Shown here in pieces: positions 28,701 to 37,231 of a DNA stretch of 64,000 nt. The DNA comes from JAWLHK01 sp041690355 [NCBI: bacterium] (GTDB lineage Bacteria; J088; JAWLBW01). The notes beneath the pieces were generated by a model, which had not been told where the DNA came from, did not search any database, and saw only the letters and a list, made by a program, of their open reading frames with translations. Made by a program: the position numbers and the translations under genes. The stretch spans positions 152,695-216,694 of the forward strand of contig JAWLHK010000003.1 of the NCBI GenBank assembly GCA_041690355.1, given 5' to 3'. Numbering within the stretch: position 1 is the stretch's first letter; every line of letters begins with the position of its first letter.

Positions 28701-28886
28701 TTCACCAACGCCGTATTTCTCGACCGCGACGAAAACGGCCGCTTCGATGCACCGGGGCCCCAGGGAGAAATCCAGGAGGCGCCGCCGGGCCGCGCGCCGG
28801 GCAGTCCGTTGCCTGCAGACGATCCGAATCGGCGCCAGTTTACGCGCGATCTGTTCGAATCGCTGATGCATGGCCATGAACACTGA
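25773..28886 (+). CDS. large exported protein with PHP-type metal-dependent phosphoesterase domain (CehA/McbA-like)
   Basis: 1037 residues from ATG 25773. A signal peptide ends near ALSTCSAAP, a poor lipobox. The first 380 residues are beta-rich and unassigned. A carboxypeptidase-regulatory-like Ig fold follows (about 385-470, TAKISGSVRAGGAPFAGSRVALL). The PHP domain spans about 590-860, with metal-ligand motifs GADTHVHT (His597, His599), VATDHDYV (Asp629-His630-Asp631) and SDTHN (His801). A C-terminal segment with NAVFLDRDENGRFDAPG looks Ca-binding. CehA/McbA proteins of this family include secreted hydrolases, such as carbaryl hydrolase, but the substrate here is unknown. Confidence 0.75.
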   Translation: MKIPRLPAVREALRRSPLLTAGLCAVLGLALSTCSAAPSPAPSGERCLPEALATSFAALEGDAGQPVRWEPIESVADWKFLGNDVGAVFDAQDGDFLMANERIRAIVRRPGRKWALNSYGGTIVSADIQREDGVWHDYLGEIGSLVGLAWSIDVQEFELLRDGRDGVLVVGAYGPLHLADWLNLEGTLSTLSASLTGGDPRLGLNVPWPTDGSIQLNASQYYVLRSGESHIEMHTAICNPEGRTQYTTLTDMIEAGGNVHRFNTARPAEGERGLLGGFNLGSLDSRLQTLGFRGETAGYAVTPLAQAASLLYSHIGLIVHGTDDALGFLTGSLFGFDLAAPAPGIFRLPAGGSVQVARDIHVYADFDGLRTSLNAAAGETATAKISGSVRAGGAPFAGSRVALLDEQGRLETILNADAEGRYSGRVRAGSYQVHADPRGGVAPPPQSIALQADTEARVDFDLEPPAALRFAIRGHDPRLGSGQLPMPAKVSLVCAGPCPQKPSAIFNDVSFDGWPPDLQTQAMVDHEDLVSVMAKRGEWRREALRVPAGDYELIITRGPAFSRYVTAVTLQPGEERVVAATIDRVVDEPGWIGADTHVHTVRSFDSPVPQNDRVLTFAAEGVEILVATDHDYVSELGPVIAALGMEAYVTGIAGTELTFFDLGHFNAFPLRYGSDLPRGGAYDPFEGVGGRLRPPATMFADLRAKGSIDRPVVQINHARTPIMGYFEAIRLDTGTLEADADPANFRMAPDAVDRSGGLFSSDFDAFEVYNGYGDVPVGLNDLFALLNLGLNKVGVAVSDTHNWYASSAGNPRSLVQVGDTFDTSAGVTPERFARAMQAGRVIGGNGPHVELRLLAHDGRTARLGDTLGTSHPVTVEVRAVMPEWITIDTLEVFSNTPDVASRAGSAVREYPTAQYARMVTEGDFVRAGGAKSVTWTFVAAPARDAWFTAVARDNPAAGSNHDLFPLILSRDELPFAFTNAVFLDRDENGRFDAPGPQGEIQEAPPGRAPGSPLPADDPNRRQFTRDLFESLMHGHEH

Positions 28887-28927
28887 GGATTTCCGCCGCA
28901 CCGGATGCCTCGGGAGTGAGGTTCCGG

Positions 28928-28933
28928 TATAAT
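28928..28933 (+). promoter_or_regulatory. consensus -10 box upstream of prc
   Basis: A perfect TATAAT lies in the 96-base gap before prc. No convincing -35 element is found at 16-18 bp, so an activator or an extended element may be needed. Confidence 0.4.
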
Positions 28934-28982
28934 AGAGGGAACGGATAAAAGGCATGCTGCCGACCAAAAACACAGGCAATTC

Positions 28983-30992
28983 ATGAAGTTCCGCTTCCGC
29001 TCCTCGTTCTTCGTCGCCGTCGTGGCCGTCGTCGGCCTGTTCGTGTTCCTGGGTTCCTCGCGCCGGGCCGAACCGGCCGCCCTCCAGTGCAAGACGGTCC
29101 CGGTGCTGCTCGACCGGTTTCTCGACGTCCACTATCAGTACAAGACGCTCGATCCCGATCTGGAGCGCCGCACCGTGCAGCAGTTCATCAAGATGCTCGA
29201 CCCGAGCAAGTCGCTGCTGCTGCAGGCCGAGGTCGTCGAGCTCGAGAAAGAACTGTTGAAGACCTTCAAGACCATGAAGGCCGGCGAGTGCGAGGCGCTC
29301 GAAGAGATTCCCGCGCGCATGCTCAAGCGCGCCCAGGCCAACGAGGCCTATGCCCGCGAAGTTCTGACCGACAAGTTCAAGGTCGACCGCTCGGTCTCGC
29401 TGACCGTCGATCCCGATAAACGCTCCTATCCGGCCACGGATGAGGAACGCAAGGAGATCACGCGCAAGCTCATCCACTTCCAGATGGCGAACCTGGAGCT
29501 GACCAAGGTCGAGCCCGCCGAAGCCCGCAAACAGCTCATTCACCGTTACGAGCTGGCGACCAAGCGCGCCCAGGAAGTGACCTACCAGAGCACACTCGAG
29601 AGCTTCCTCGAAGCCTTCGCCCGGGCCCTGGATCCGCACTCCTCCTATCTCTCGCAGGCCCAGCTCGAGAACTTCCAGATCTCCATGCGCCTCTCCCTCG
29701 AGGGTATCGGGGCCACCCTGAGCTCCAAGGACGGCTTCACCTTCATCGAAGGGCTCATCCCCGGCGGCGGCGCCGAGAAATCAGGCAAGCTGCAGCCCCA
29801 GGACAAGATCGTCGCCGTCGGCCAAGAAGGCGAGGCCGCCGTGTCGGTCATCGACATGGAGCTCAACGACGTCGTCCAGATGATCCGCGGCAAGAAGGGG
29901 ACGAAGGTGACCCTCTCGATCCTGCGCGACACGGGCGAAAAGCCGGAGACCTTCGATGTCACCATCGTGCGCGATAAAATTGACGTCAAAGACCAGGCAG
30001 CCAGCATCCGCTACGAAACGCGCAAGGCGGGCGACCGGGAGATCAAGGTCGGCATCATCGACCTCCCCTCCTTCTACGGCGGCTTCGGCGAACAGGGGCG
30101 TAACGCCTATGTCGACGTGAAGAATCTTCTCGTCGAAGCAAAAAAGGAGAAGGTCGACGGCATCGTGCTCGACCTCTCGCGCAACGGCGGCGGTCTGCTG
30201 CAGAACGCCGTGAAGATCTCCGGGCTCTTCCTGCGCAAGGGGGCCGTCGTGGCCACGAAGGACTTCCGCGGCAACGTCGAAGTCCTGGCCGACGAAGACC
30301 CCGAAACCGTCTACACGGGCCCGCTCGTCGTGCTCATCAGCCGCCTGAGCGCATCGGCCTCCGAAATCCTGGCCGGAACCCTGAAGGCATACGATCGCGC
30401 CCTTATCGTCGGCAGCGATCAGACCTTCGGCAAGGGAACCGTGCAGAGCGTGCTCGACCTGCCGCCGGGCATGGGGGCAATCAAGGTGACCACGGGCATG
30501 TTCTTCGTGGCCAACGGCAAATCCACGCAGCAGCAGGGGGTCGCCTCGGACGTGCGCCTCCCCTCGCTCTTCAACGAAGAAGAAGTGGGCGAGAGCAAGC
30601 TCGATCACCACCTGCCGGCGCAGTCCATCAAGCAATTTCTCTCGGCCGACGCCAACGCCGAGAAGGGGGCCGCGCGGTGGAGCCCCGTGCAGCGCGAGGT
30701 GCTGCAGACGCTGGCCACGACCTCGCAGGACCGGGTCGCCGCCGACGACGACTTCGACGACATCCGCAAGCGCCTGTCCAAAAAGAAGAACGGCGACGTC
30801 ATCCGGATTTCAGACCTTTTCGAAGACAAGGCTGAAGGTGAAGACGACGCGCCGAAGTCTATCAAGGACCTGGCCAAGCCGCTCGTCGACGAGAGCGTCA
30901 ACATCCTTGTCGATTACGTGCTGGCCGCCGACGGCGAAACCATGGTCGTGAAGAGCGACAAGGACGGCAGCGAAAAAACGGCCCGGCCGTAA
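28983..30992 (+). CDS. prc: tail-specific protease Prc/CtpA (peptidase S41)
   Basis: 669 residues. An N-terminal signal anchor (about 8-24) places it in the periplasm. An N-terminal helical domain with DPHSSYLSQ precedes a PDZ domain (about 235-330, LSLEGIGATLSSKDGFTFIEGLIPGGGAEKSGKL), then the S41 core: GIVLDLSRNGGGLLQNAV, nucleophile Ser458 in LSASASEI and general base Lys484 in FGKGTVQ. The C-terminal DUF3340-like region is shortened. Prc trims C-termini of periplasmic and envelope proteins. Confidence 0.95.
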   Translation: MKFRFRSSFFVAVVAVVGLFVFLGSSRRAEPAALQCKTVPVLLDRFLDVHYQYKTLDPDLERRTVQQFIKMLDPSKSLLLQAEVVELEKELLKTFKTMKAGECEALEEIPARMLKRAQANEAYAREVLTDKFKVDRSVSLTVDPDKRSYPATDEERKEITRKLIHFQMANLELTKVEPAEARKQLIHRYELATKRAQEVTYQSTLESFLEAFARALDPHSSYLSQAQLENFQISMRLSLEGIGATLSSKDGFTFIEGLIPGGGAEKSGKLQPQDKIVAVGQEGEAAVSVIDMELNDVVQMIRGKKGTKVTLSILRDTGEKPETFDVTIVRDKIDVKDQAASIRYETRKAGDREIKVGIIDLPSFYGGFGEQGRNAYVDVKNLLVEAKKEKVDGIVLDLSRNGGGLLQNAVKISGLFLRKGAVVATKDFRGNVEVLADEDPETVYTGPLVVLISRLSASASEILAGTLKAYDRALIVGSDQTFGKGTVQSVLDLPPGMGAIKVTTGMFFVANGKSTQQQGVASDVRLPSLFNEEEVGESKLDHHLPAQSIKQFLSADANAEKGAARWSPVQREVLQTLATTSQDRVAADDDFDDIRKRLSKKKNGDVIRISDLFEDKAEGEDDAPKSIKDLAKPLVDESVNILVDYVLAADGETMVVKSDKDGSEKTARP

Positions 30993-31021
30993 GTCTGCGA
31001 CGTCGTCCCGGGGGAGGCCGC

Positions 31022-31816
31022 ATGGCGGTTGCCGGGGGGAGTTCTGACCGCGTTCGAACCCTTGGCGGGGCGCTGCTGCTCTACGCGGTATGGACGCTCG
31101 CAACCTGGCTGCTCGAGGGGCGCATGCAGACGCTGCTGCGCCCTGACGCGGCGGGCGCCAGGCTTGCCTACGCCGTCGTCGCGAATCTGATCGTCGGTAT
31201 TCTCGGCGCCGGGTTCCTGATCCGCCATCGGGTGCGCCGCACGCCAAGTCCAGAGACATGGGGATTTGCGCCGCGGGCGCGCACGCTTCGGACGGCGCTG
31301 GCGGGGTTCTGTCTGGGCGCTGCGTTGTTCCTGCTTCTGCGCCCCGCGAGCCTGCATCCCGCCGTGCTCGTCCATGCCTTCGCGCAGGCCTGGGTGGTCT
31401 CCACCGCCGAGGTGCTCGTCTGCTGGGCGGCGCTCGGCGGCGCCGTCGTCCATGCCGCTTCTCGTACCGGTCTTCGCAAATCGGCCCTCGCAGCAGCGTG
31501 GCTGGTTTCGGCCGCGGCCTTCGGCGCCTACCATTTCGCCCACAGTCCGCCGTTCGATACGTGGGCGATGGTCGGCCTGCTCTCGCTGATCGGTCTCGTG
31601 ACGGGCGCCTTCTTCTTTCTCGTCCGTGACGTCTGGGGCACGATTCTCCTGCACAACTTCCTGGCCCTGAAGGGGATCACCGACGCCCTCGCCCGCGGCG
31701 GACAGCTCGAGGCCTTTCGCCAGCTTCAGCTTCCGCTCCTCGCGACCGCACTCACGGCCGCGGCCCTGCTGGCGGCCGTCCATTCCCGCATCCGCCGCCA
31801 AGCGCCGCGCCCCTGA
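31022..31816 (+). CDS. CPBP-family (CAAX-like) intramembrane protein
   Basis: 264 residues, mostly hydrophobic, with about seven predicted membrane helices. The CPBP/Abi family motifs are partly kept: [10 protein letters not shown] (motif 2 His) and [10 protein letters not shown] (motif 3 His and Asn). The first motif, normally EExxxR, reads TAEVLVCW here, so one Glu and the Arg are missing. It may be a divergent intramembrane protease or an inactive relative. GGGGAGG precedes ATG 31022, 30 bases after prc. Confidence 0.7.
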   Translation: MAVAGGSSDRVRTLGGALLLYAVWTLATWLLEGRMQTLLRPDAAGARLAYAVVANLIVGILGAGFLIRHRVRRTPSPETWGFAPRARTLRTALAGFCLGAALFLLLRPASLHPAVLVHAFAQAWVVSTAEVLVCWAALGGAVVHAASRTGLRKSALAAAWLVSAAAFGAYHFAHSPPFDTWAMVGLLSLIGLVTGAFFFLVRDVWGTILLHNFLALKGITDALARGGQLEAFRQLQLPLLATALTAAALLAAVHSRIRRQAPRP

Positions 31817-31946
31817 GCCCCGCGCGCCGCCAGATTCAGCCTGGCGCCCGCTACGCCGGCGACCGCACGCCGGACCTCCTTGCCGCAGCCGGGAACCATC
31901 GCAGCACCTTCCCCGCCGCGCTAGTCTGGAGGGGGGAATTCCTGAG

Positions 31947-32702
31947 ATGGAAAGCGCAACACAGACGCCGGTCGCACCGTCGCGGCGGGGGCCCGAGCGC
32001 GCCCTGGTTTTCGAGGCGCGCCGGCTTGAAAAAGTCTATGAAATGGGCGAAGTGAAGGTCACCGCCCTGCGCGGCGTCGACTTCCGCCTCTTCGAAGGGG
32101 AATTCGTCGTTCTTCTCGGCGCCTCGGGGAGCGGCAAGTCGACCCTGCTCAACATTCTGGGGGGGCTCGACACGGCGACCCGCGGACACGTCCGCTATCA
32201 TGCCATCGACCTGACCGAGGCAGACGAGCGCGCGCTCACCGAGTACCGACGCCATCACGTCGGTTTCGTCTTTCAGTTCTACAATCTGATCCCGAGCCTT
32301 ACGGCGCGCGAGAACGTCGCAGCCGTGACTGAGATCTCCGAGCATCCCATGGCGCCCGAGGAGGCGCTGCGCCTGGTGGGGCTGGGCGACCGGCTCGATC
32401 ACTTTCCGACCCAGCTCTCGGGCGGCGAGCAGCAGCGGGTGGCCATCGCACGGGCCATCGCCAAGCGCCCGGCCGTGCTGCTCTGCGACGAGCCCACCGG
32501 CGCCCTGGACATGGCCACGGGAATTCTCGTGCTGGCCGCGCTGGCCAAGGTGAATCAGGAACTGGGGACTGCGACGGTCGTCATCACGCACAACTCCGAC
32601 ATCGCGCGCATGGCCGACCGCGTCGTGCACCTGCGCGACGGGCAGATCGCCGGCGAGGAGCTCAACGCCGAAAAAACGCCCCCCGAGGAGCTGCGCTGGT
32701 AA
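31947..32702 (+). CDS. ABC exporter ATPase (MacB/LolD-like)
   Basis: 251 residues of the MacB/LolD/FtsE class. Walker [10 protein letters not shown], the Q-loop in [12 protein letters not shown], signature [15 protein letters not shown], Walker [13 protein letters not shown] and switch His in VITHNS are all intact. About 20 polar residues precede the domain. Two bases separate its stop from the permease gene. It powers the exporter formed with the next two genes. Confidence 0.95.
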   Translation: MESATQTPVAPSRRGPERALVFEARRLEKVYEMGEVKVTALRGVDFRLFEGEFVVLLGASGSGKSTLLNILGGLDTATRGHVRYHAIDLTEADERALTEYRRHHVGFVFQFYNLIPSLTARENVAAVTEISEHPMAPEEALRLVGLGDRLDHFPTQLSGGEQQRVAIARAIAKRPAVLLCDEPTGALDMATGILVLAALAKVNQELGTATVVITHNSDIARMADRVVHLRDGQIAGEELNAEKTPPEELRW

Positions 32703-32704
32703 GC

Positions 32705-35062
32705 ATGCGGGCGCTCAACCACAAACTGGTGCGCGACCTGTGGACCCTGCGAGGCCAGGCCTTCGCCATCGCGCTCGTCATCGCCGCGGGCATCGCCACG
32801 TTCATCATGTCGCTGAGCACGCTGGAGTCGCTGCGCTACACCCGCGAAACGTTCTATGCGGAATACCGGTTTGCCGAGGTCTTCGCGAACGTGACCCGGG
32901 CACCCGAATCCCTCGCCGACGAAATCGCCCGCCTCGCCGGCGTCGACGACGTGCAGACGCGCATCTCGGGCCAGACCCGCATCGATCTGCCCGACTTTGC
33001 CGACCCCGTCATGGGTCTGCTTCTGTCCATTCCCGACGAGGGGCAGCCCGCACTCAATCAGCTGTACGTGCGCGCGGGACGCCTGCCGCGAAGCGCCGAC
33101 GAGGTTCTCGTCAGCGACGCCTTTGCCGAGGCGCACGCGCTCGCCCCCGGCGACATGCTCGACGCCGTCGTGAACGGCCGCAAGGAATCCTTCCGGATCG
33201 CCGGTATCGGCCTGGCCCCCGATTACATCTATCAGCTCGGCGGGGGGGCCACCTTTCCCGATGAGGAACGTTTTGCGCTCCTCTGGACGCCGCGCACCGC
33301 GCTTGCGACGGCGCTCGATATGGAAGGCGCGTGGAACGAAGTCTCGCTGACGCTCGCCGCCGGCGCGCGTGAGCAGGACGTCATCGAGCGGCTCGACCTG
33401 CTGCTCGACCGGTACGGCGGCCTCGGCGCGTACGGTCGCGAAGACCAGATGTCGAACCGGTTTCTCAACGAAGAGTTCCGCCAGCTCGAGCAGATCGCGG
33501 GCATGGTTCCCATCATCTTTCTGGCCGTCGCCGCCTTTCTGCTCAACGTCGTCATCACGCGGCTCGTGGGCACCGAGCGCGAGCAGATCGCCACGCTCAA
33601 GGCCTTCGGCTACTCCAACCGTGAAGTCGGGTACCTGTACGCGAAACTGGTCGTTGCCATCGTTCTCTTCGGGATTGCAGGCGGAATCGGGCTCGGCATC
33701 TATCTCGGCAAGCTGCTCAGCGACCTTTACATGGGCTTCTACCGGTTTCCCTATCTCCATTACGTGCTGAGCCCGGCCACGGTCTTCACGGCCGCCGGCA
33801 TCACGGCCGCCGCGGCCGCCATCGGCACGGTGCGTGCCGTTCGGCGGGGCGTAACCTTGCCGCCCGCCCAGGCCATGCGGCCCGAGACGCCACCGACGTT
33901 CAGGGCGTCACTGCTCGAGCGGCTTGGCATTCAGCGCTTCATGAGCCAGCCCACGCGCATGATTCTGCGCGACCTCGAGCGGCGCCCCGCCAAGGCGCTG
34001 TTCTCCGTCGCCGGCATTGCAGCCGCCTGCGCGGTCATCATCTTCGGCACCTTCTTCGTCGACGCCATTCGCCGGGCCGTCGACATCGAGTTCCGCTTCG
34101 CGCGCAGCGACGACATGACGGTCCTCTTCTCGCGCCCCGTCTCCCGGAGCGCCCTGTATGAAGCGCAGAGCATCGACGGCGTCGCCTACGCCGAACCTTT
34201 CCGCAGCGCGGCCGTCACGCTGCGCCGCGGTAACGTCAGCTACCGGACGCAAATTGAAGGATACCGCCCCGGCGCCCGCCTGCGCCGGCTCGTCGACGCC
34301 GATTTCCGTGTCGTACCGATTCCCCCGGAAGGCCTGCTCCTGAACGACTACGTGGCCGGCCTGCTCGGCGTCGAGCCGGGCGACGTCGTCACCGTCGAGG
34401 TCATGCAGGGGAGTCAGGCCGTACGCGAATTTCCCGTGGCCGGCGTCATCGAGCAGTACCTCGGGTCGTCGGGCTACATGGCGCTCGATCAGCTGAACCG
34501 TCTCGTCGACGAGGGCGAGGCCCTGAACGGACTGCTCATGGCCATCGATCCCGGAAAAAGCGCCGCCGTGAATGCGCGCCTCGAAGACATGCCCTGGGTC
34601 GCCGGCGTTCAGGATACCGAGGCAGCGCTGCGCAACTTCAACGAATCGGTCGGCGAACAGATTCTGATTTTCGTCGTCTTCGCGTCGGTGTTCGCCTCGG
34701 CCATCGCCTTCGGCGTCATCTACAACAGCGCCCGCATCGCCCTCGCCGAGCGCAGCCGCGAACTGGCGAGCCTGCGCGTTCTCGGCTACACGCGCGGAGA
34801 AATCTCATACATTCTGCTCGGCCAGCTCGCGCTGCTCACGCTCGTGGCCATCCCCCTCGGGTTTCTGCTCGGGCGCGGGCTCGCCTTTCTGATGATCGAC
34901 AACACGCAGACCGAGCTGTTTCGCATACCGCTCTACATCGAGACCGAAACCTATGCGACGGCGGGGGCGATCGTACTCGCTGCCTCGACTCTGTCGGCGC
35001 TCTTCGTGCGCAGAAAGCTGGACCATCTTGATCTCATCGGCGTCCTGAAAACCAGGGAGTGA
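32705..35062 (+). CDS. FtsX-type ABC exporter permease with duplicated FtsX domains
   Basis: 785 residues with one N-terminal transmembrane helix, a large extracytoplasmic region (PDYIYQLGGGATFPDEERFALLW), a first FtsX domain with three helices (PIIFLAVAAFLLNVVITRL; VAIVLFGIAGGIGLGIYLG), a fourth helix opening the second half (LFSVAGIAAACAVIIFGTFF), another periplasmic region and a second FtsX domain near the C-terminus (IFVVFASVFASAIAFGVIYN; ILLGQLALLTLVAIPLGFLLG). This two-lobed arrangement is that of LolC/DevC-like exporter permeases. Follows its ATPase by two bases. Confidence 0.92.
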   Translation: MRALNHKLVRDLWTLRGQAFAIALVIAAGIATFIMSLSTLESLRYTRETFYAEYRFAEVFANVTRAPESLADEIARLAGVDDVQTRISGQTRIDLPDFADPVMGLLLSIPDEGQPALNQLYVRAGRLPRSADEVLVSDAFAEAHALAPGDMLDAVVNGRKESFRIAGIGLAPDYIYQLGGGATFPDEERFALLWTPRTALATALDMEGAWNEVSLTLAAGAREQDVIERLDLLLDRYGGLGAYGREDQMSNRFLNEEFRQLEQIAGMVPIIFLAVAAFLLNVVITRLVGTEREQIATLKAFGYSNREVGYLYAKLVVAIVLFGIAGGIGLGIYLGKLLSDLYMGFYRFPYLHYVLSPATVFTAAGITAAAAAIGTVRAVRRGVTLPPAQAMRPETPPTFRASLLERLGIQRFMSQPTRMILRDLERRPAKALFSVAGIAAACAVIIFGTFFVDAIRRAVDIEFRFARSDDMTVLFSRPVSRSALYEAQSIDGVAYAEPFRSAAVTLRRGNVSYRTQIEGYRPGARLRRLVDADFRVVPIPPEGLLLNDYVAGLLGVEPGDVVTVEVMQGSQAVREFPVAGVIEQYLGSSGYMALDQLNRLVDEGEALNGLLMAIDPGKSAAVNARLEDMPWVAGVQDTEAALRNFNESVGEQILIFVVFASVFASAIAFGVIYNSARIALAERSRELASLRVLGYTRGEISYILLGQLALLTLVAIPLGFLLGRGLAFLMIDNTQTELFRIPLYIETETYATAGAIVLAASTLSALFVRRKLDHLDLIGVLKTRE

Positions 35063-35066
35063 GCAC

Positions 35067-36320
35067 GTGAAACCTGTCACTCGAAGAAGACTGCTCTATC
35101 TCGGCGTGGGCTTGCTCGTCCTGGGGGCACTCGTCTACGGCTTCTGGCCCAAGCCCATACCGGTCGATATCGCGACGGCTACGGTCGGGCCGCTCGTCGT
35201 GACGATTGAAGAAGAAGGCCAGACCCGGATCCAGGAGCGCTACATCATCCGATCGCCAATCATGGGCTATGCCGATCGGGTCACGCTCGATCCCGGCGAT
35301 TTCGTGCGGCAAGGGCAGACCGTCGTCACGCTCCGGCCGCCCCGCGCGGGCGTGCTGGATCCGGCCGGCCGCGCACAGACCGAAGCGCAGGTCGAGGCGG
35401 CCCGTGCGGCCCTGCGCGGAGAACAGGAGCGCCTTGTCTCGGCGCGGGCGGCGGCGGCGCTGGCCGAGAGCGAATTGCGGCGCGCCGAGCGGCTCTACGC
35501 CCAGGAGATTCTTGCGGAACAGGCCCTGGAGCAGAACCGGACCGCCGCCGAGCAGGCCCAGGCCGCCGTCGCCGCCGCACAGCAGGCGGTGCGCGCGGCC
35601 GAAAAGCAGGTCGAAGCCGCCCGAACGGCCCTCGATTACGCCGGTCAGGCGCCCTCCGGAAGCGCGCCCCGGGTCGCGCTCGAATCGCCCGTCGACGGCG
35701 CCGTTCTCGCCATCGAGCAGAAGAGCGAGGGGCCCGTGCAGCCGGGCCAGCCTCTGCTCGTCATCGGCGATCCCGGCGATCTCGAAGTGGTCGTCGAGTT
35801 GCTGTCCGACGAAGCGGTGCGCATCAAGCCCGGCATGCCCGTGCGTATCCGGGCCTGGGGCGGCGAAGAGGTTCTGCGCGGCGAGGTGAACCATGTCGAA
35901 CCGCAGGCGTTCACCAAGATCTCGGCCCTCGGGGTCGAGGAGCAGCGGGTGCGGGCCATCGTCAGTCTTGCTTCGCCCAGCGAGACCTGGTCGAGCCTCG
36001 GCGACAACTTCCGGGTCGTGGCCGACTTCGTTCTCTGGGCCGACGACGAGGTGCTCCAGATCCCGCGCAACGCCGTTTTTCCCCACCAGGACGGGCACGC
36101 GGTTTTTCTCGTCCGTTCGGGGCGCGCCGAGCTGCATCCGGTGACCGTCGGGATGCAGAACGGCCTGCGCACGCAGATTCTCGACGGGCTGCAACGCGGC
36201 GACGAGGTCGTCGCCCATCCCGACGAACGCATCGAAGACGGCATCCGCGTCGAAAGGCAGCCCGTACGGGAAGATCCGCTCCGGCCCCCCGAACCCGAGG
36301 CCGGCGCGGCGTCGTCCTGA
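35067..36320 (+). CDS. HlyD/MacA-family periplasmic adaptor protein
   Basis: 417 residues. One N-terminal membrane helix (about 9-27) anchors it. A lipoyl-like half (RSPIMGYADRVTLDPGDFVRQGQTVVTL) is followed by a long alpha-hairpin rich in Ala, Glu, Gln and Arg (about 95-190), the returning lipoyl half (VALESPVDGAVLAIEQKSEGPVQPGQPLLVIGD), and beta-barrel and membrane-proximal domains. It completes a three-gene exporter (ATPase, permease, adaptor) of the MacAB/DevBCA kind; an outer-membrane TolC partner would be encoded elsewhere. Cargo unknown. Confidence 0.93.
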   Translation: MKPVTRRRLLYLGVGLLVLGALVYGFWPKPIPVDIATATVGPLVVTIEEEGQTRIQERYIIRSPIMGYADRVTLDPGDFVRQGQTVVTLRPPRAGVLDPAGRAQTEAQVEAARAALRGEQERLVSARAAAALAESELRRAERLYAQEILAEQALEQNRTAAEQAQAAVAAAQQAVRAAEKQVEAARTALDYAGQAPSGSAPRVALESPVDGAVLAIEQKSEGPVQPGQPLLVIGDPGDLEVVVELLSDEAVRIKPGMPVRIRAWGGEEVLRGEVNHVEPQAFTKISALGVEEQRVRAIVSLASPSETWSSLGDNFRVVADFVLWADDEVLQIPRNAVFPHQDGHAVFLVRSGRAELHPVTVGMQNGLRTQILDGLQRGDEVVAHPDERIEDGIRVERQPVREDPLRPPEPEAGAASS

Positions 36321-36326
36321 ACCCGA

Positions 36327-37121
36327 TCAGGCCATGGCGGCGTCGTACACGCGCCGGACTTCATCGGAGCCGTGCTCCTGCTCGAGCCGGCGCAGGCCGA
36401 AATGGTAGCGGGCGACCCGGTTGAAATGCGCGGCGAAGGCCGCATTCACCCACGCGGCAGCCAAAGCGCCCGCGTAGGGGATGAATTTCGCGAGAATCCT
36501 TCCGGCGGATTCGAGATTGTAGCGTGCGCCGAGTTTCTCGGCCGCAGAGGTCAATGCCGGAGCCCCCGAAGCAAGCTCCTGCCACACACGAGGCAATCGT
36601 CCGCCGGCCAGCTCCCTGCCCCCTTCGTTCAGGAGCGCCGTCAGTCCCATGCGTAGCGTGACGTACGGGCTCGGGGCGGGTTCGGCACCCTCCTCTGCGG
36701 CCCCGTAGCCGAAGACGGCGAGACACTCGCGCCGTACGTTCCGATCGCGCAGATCGGCCCCTGTCGCGGCGGCGATGTCGGCAATCGAGCGCAGCAGGAT
36801 GGCCGTCGAGAGCGGCAGTTCGAGAAGCAGGCCTGACCAGCCGAACGGCCCCCCTGCCCCGCCCGAGAGCAGCGAGGCGGCGACGTGGGCCCGTGGCCCC
36901 GGTTCGGTGCCGGATGCGCGCGCGCGAGGAACGCCCGCCATGGCCTGCTCGCCGACACTCAGCAAGGCCCGCCGGCTCATCATGCGTACCGAGAGCGGGA
37001 TGCCGCGCAACAGGCCGCCCGCCTTCTGCGAGAGGCTTTCGGTCAGGCGTAGAAGCGGCGGCGGCGATTCCAGATAGGCGGCTGCTTCGCGCACGAAGCG
37101 GATATCACTTTCGGCCAACAT
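36327..37121 (-). CDS. EcsC-family protein
   Basis: 264 residues. The segment ELPLSTAILLRSIADIAAATGADLRD followed by RRECLAVFGYG and the C-terminal KFIPYAGALAAAWVNAAFAAHFNRVARYHFGLRRLE are typical of the EcsC family, named for a gene of the Bacillus ecs ABC locus whose biochemical role is unclear. The start has AAGGGAG eight bases upstream. It converges on the exporter operon and follows the GH15 gene on the same strand. Confidence 0.85.
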   Translation of the reverse strand: MLAESDIRFVREAAAYLESPPPLLRLTESLSQKAGGLLRGIPLSVRMMSRRALLSVGEQAMAGVPRARASGTEPGPRAHVAASLLSGGAGGPFGWSGLLLELPLSTAILLRSIADIAAATGADLRDRNVRRECLAVFGYGAAEEGAEPAPSPYVTLRMGLTALLNEGGRELAGGRLPRVWQELASGAPALTSAAEKLGARYNLESAGRILAKFIPYAGALAAAWVNAAFAAHFNRVARYHFGLRRLEQEHGSDEVRRVYDAAMA

Positions 37122-37153
37122 TGCGCATGCTCCCTTCGCTCAGTCCATCACCC

Positions 37154-37187
37154 TGTGCGGTCCCCTGCGACCCTGGGGCCCCGCACA
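37154..37187 (-). other. imperfect hairpin between GH15 and EcsC genes
   Basis: TGTGCGG (37154-37160) pairs with CCGCACA (37181-37187), and an inner TCCCC/GGGG pair extends the stem with a mismatch. There is no T-tract; it lies in the leader of the EcsC gene or the trailer of the GH15 gene. Confidence 0.35.
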
Positions 37188-37231
37188 CCGAGCGCCCAGC
37201 CGGCCTCCCGACGGAGCTCATGCGGTCAGTA

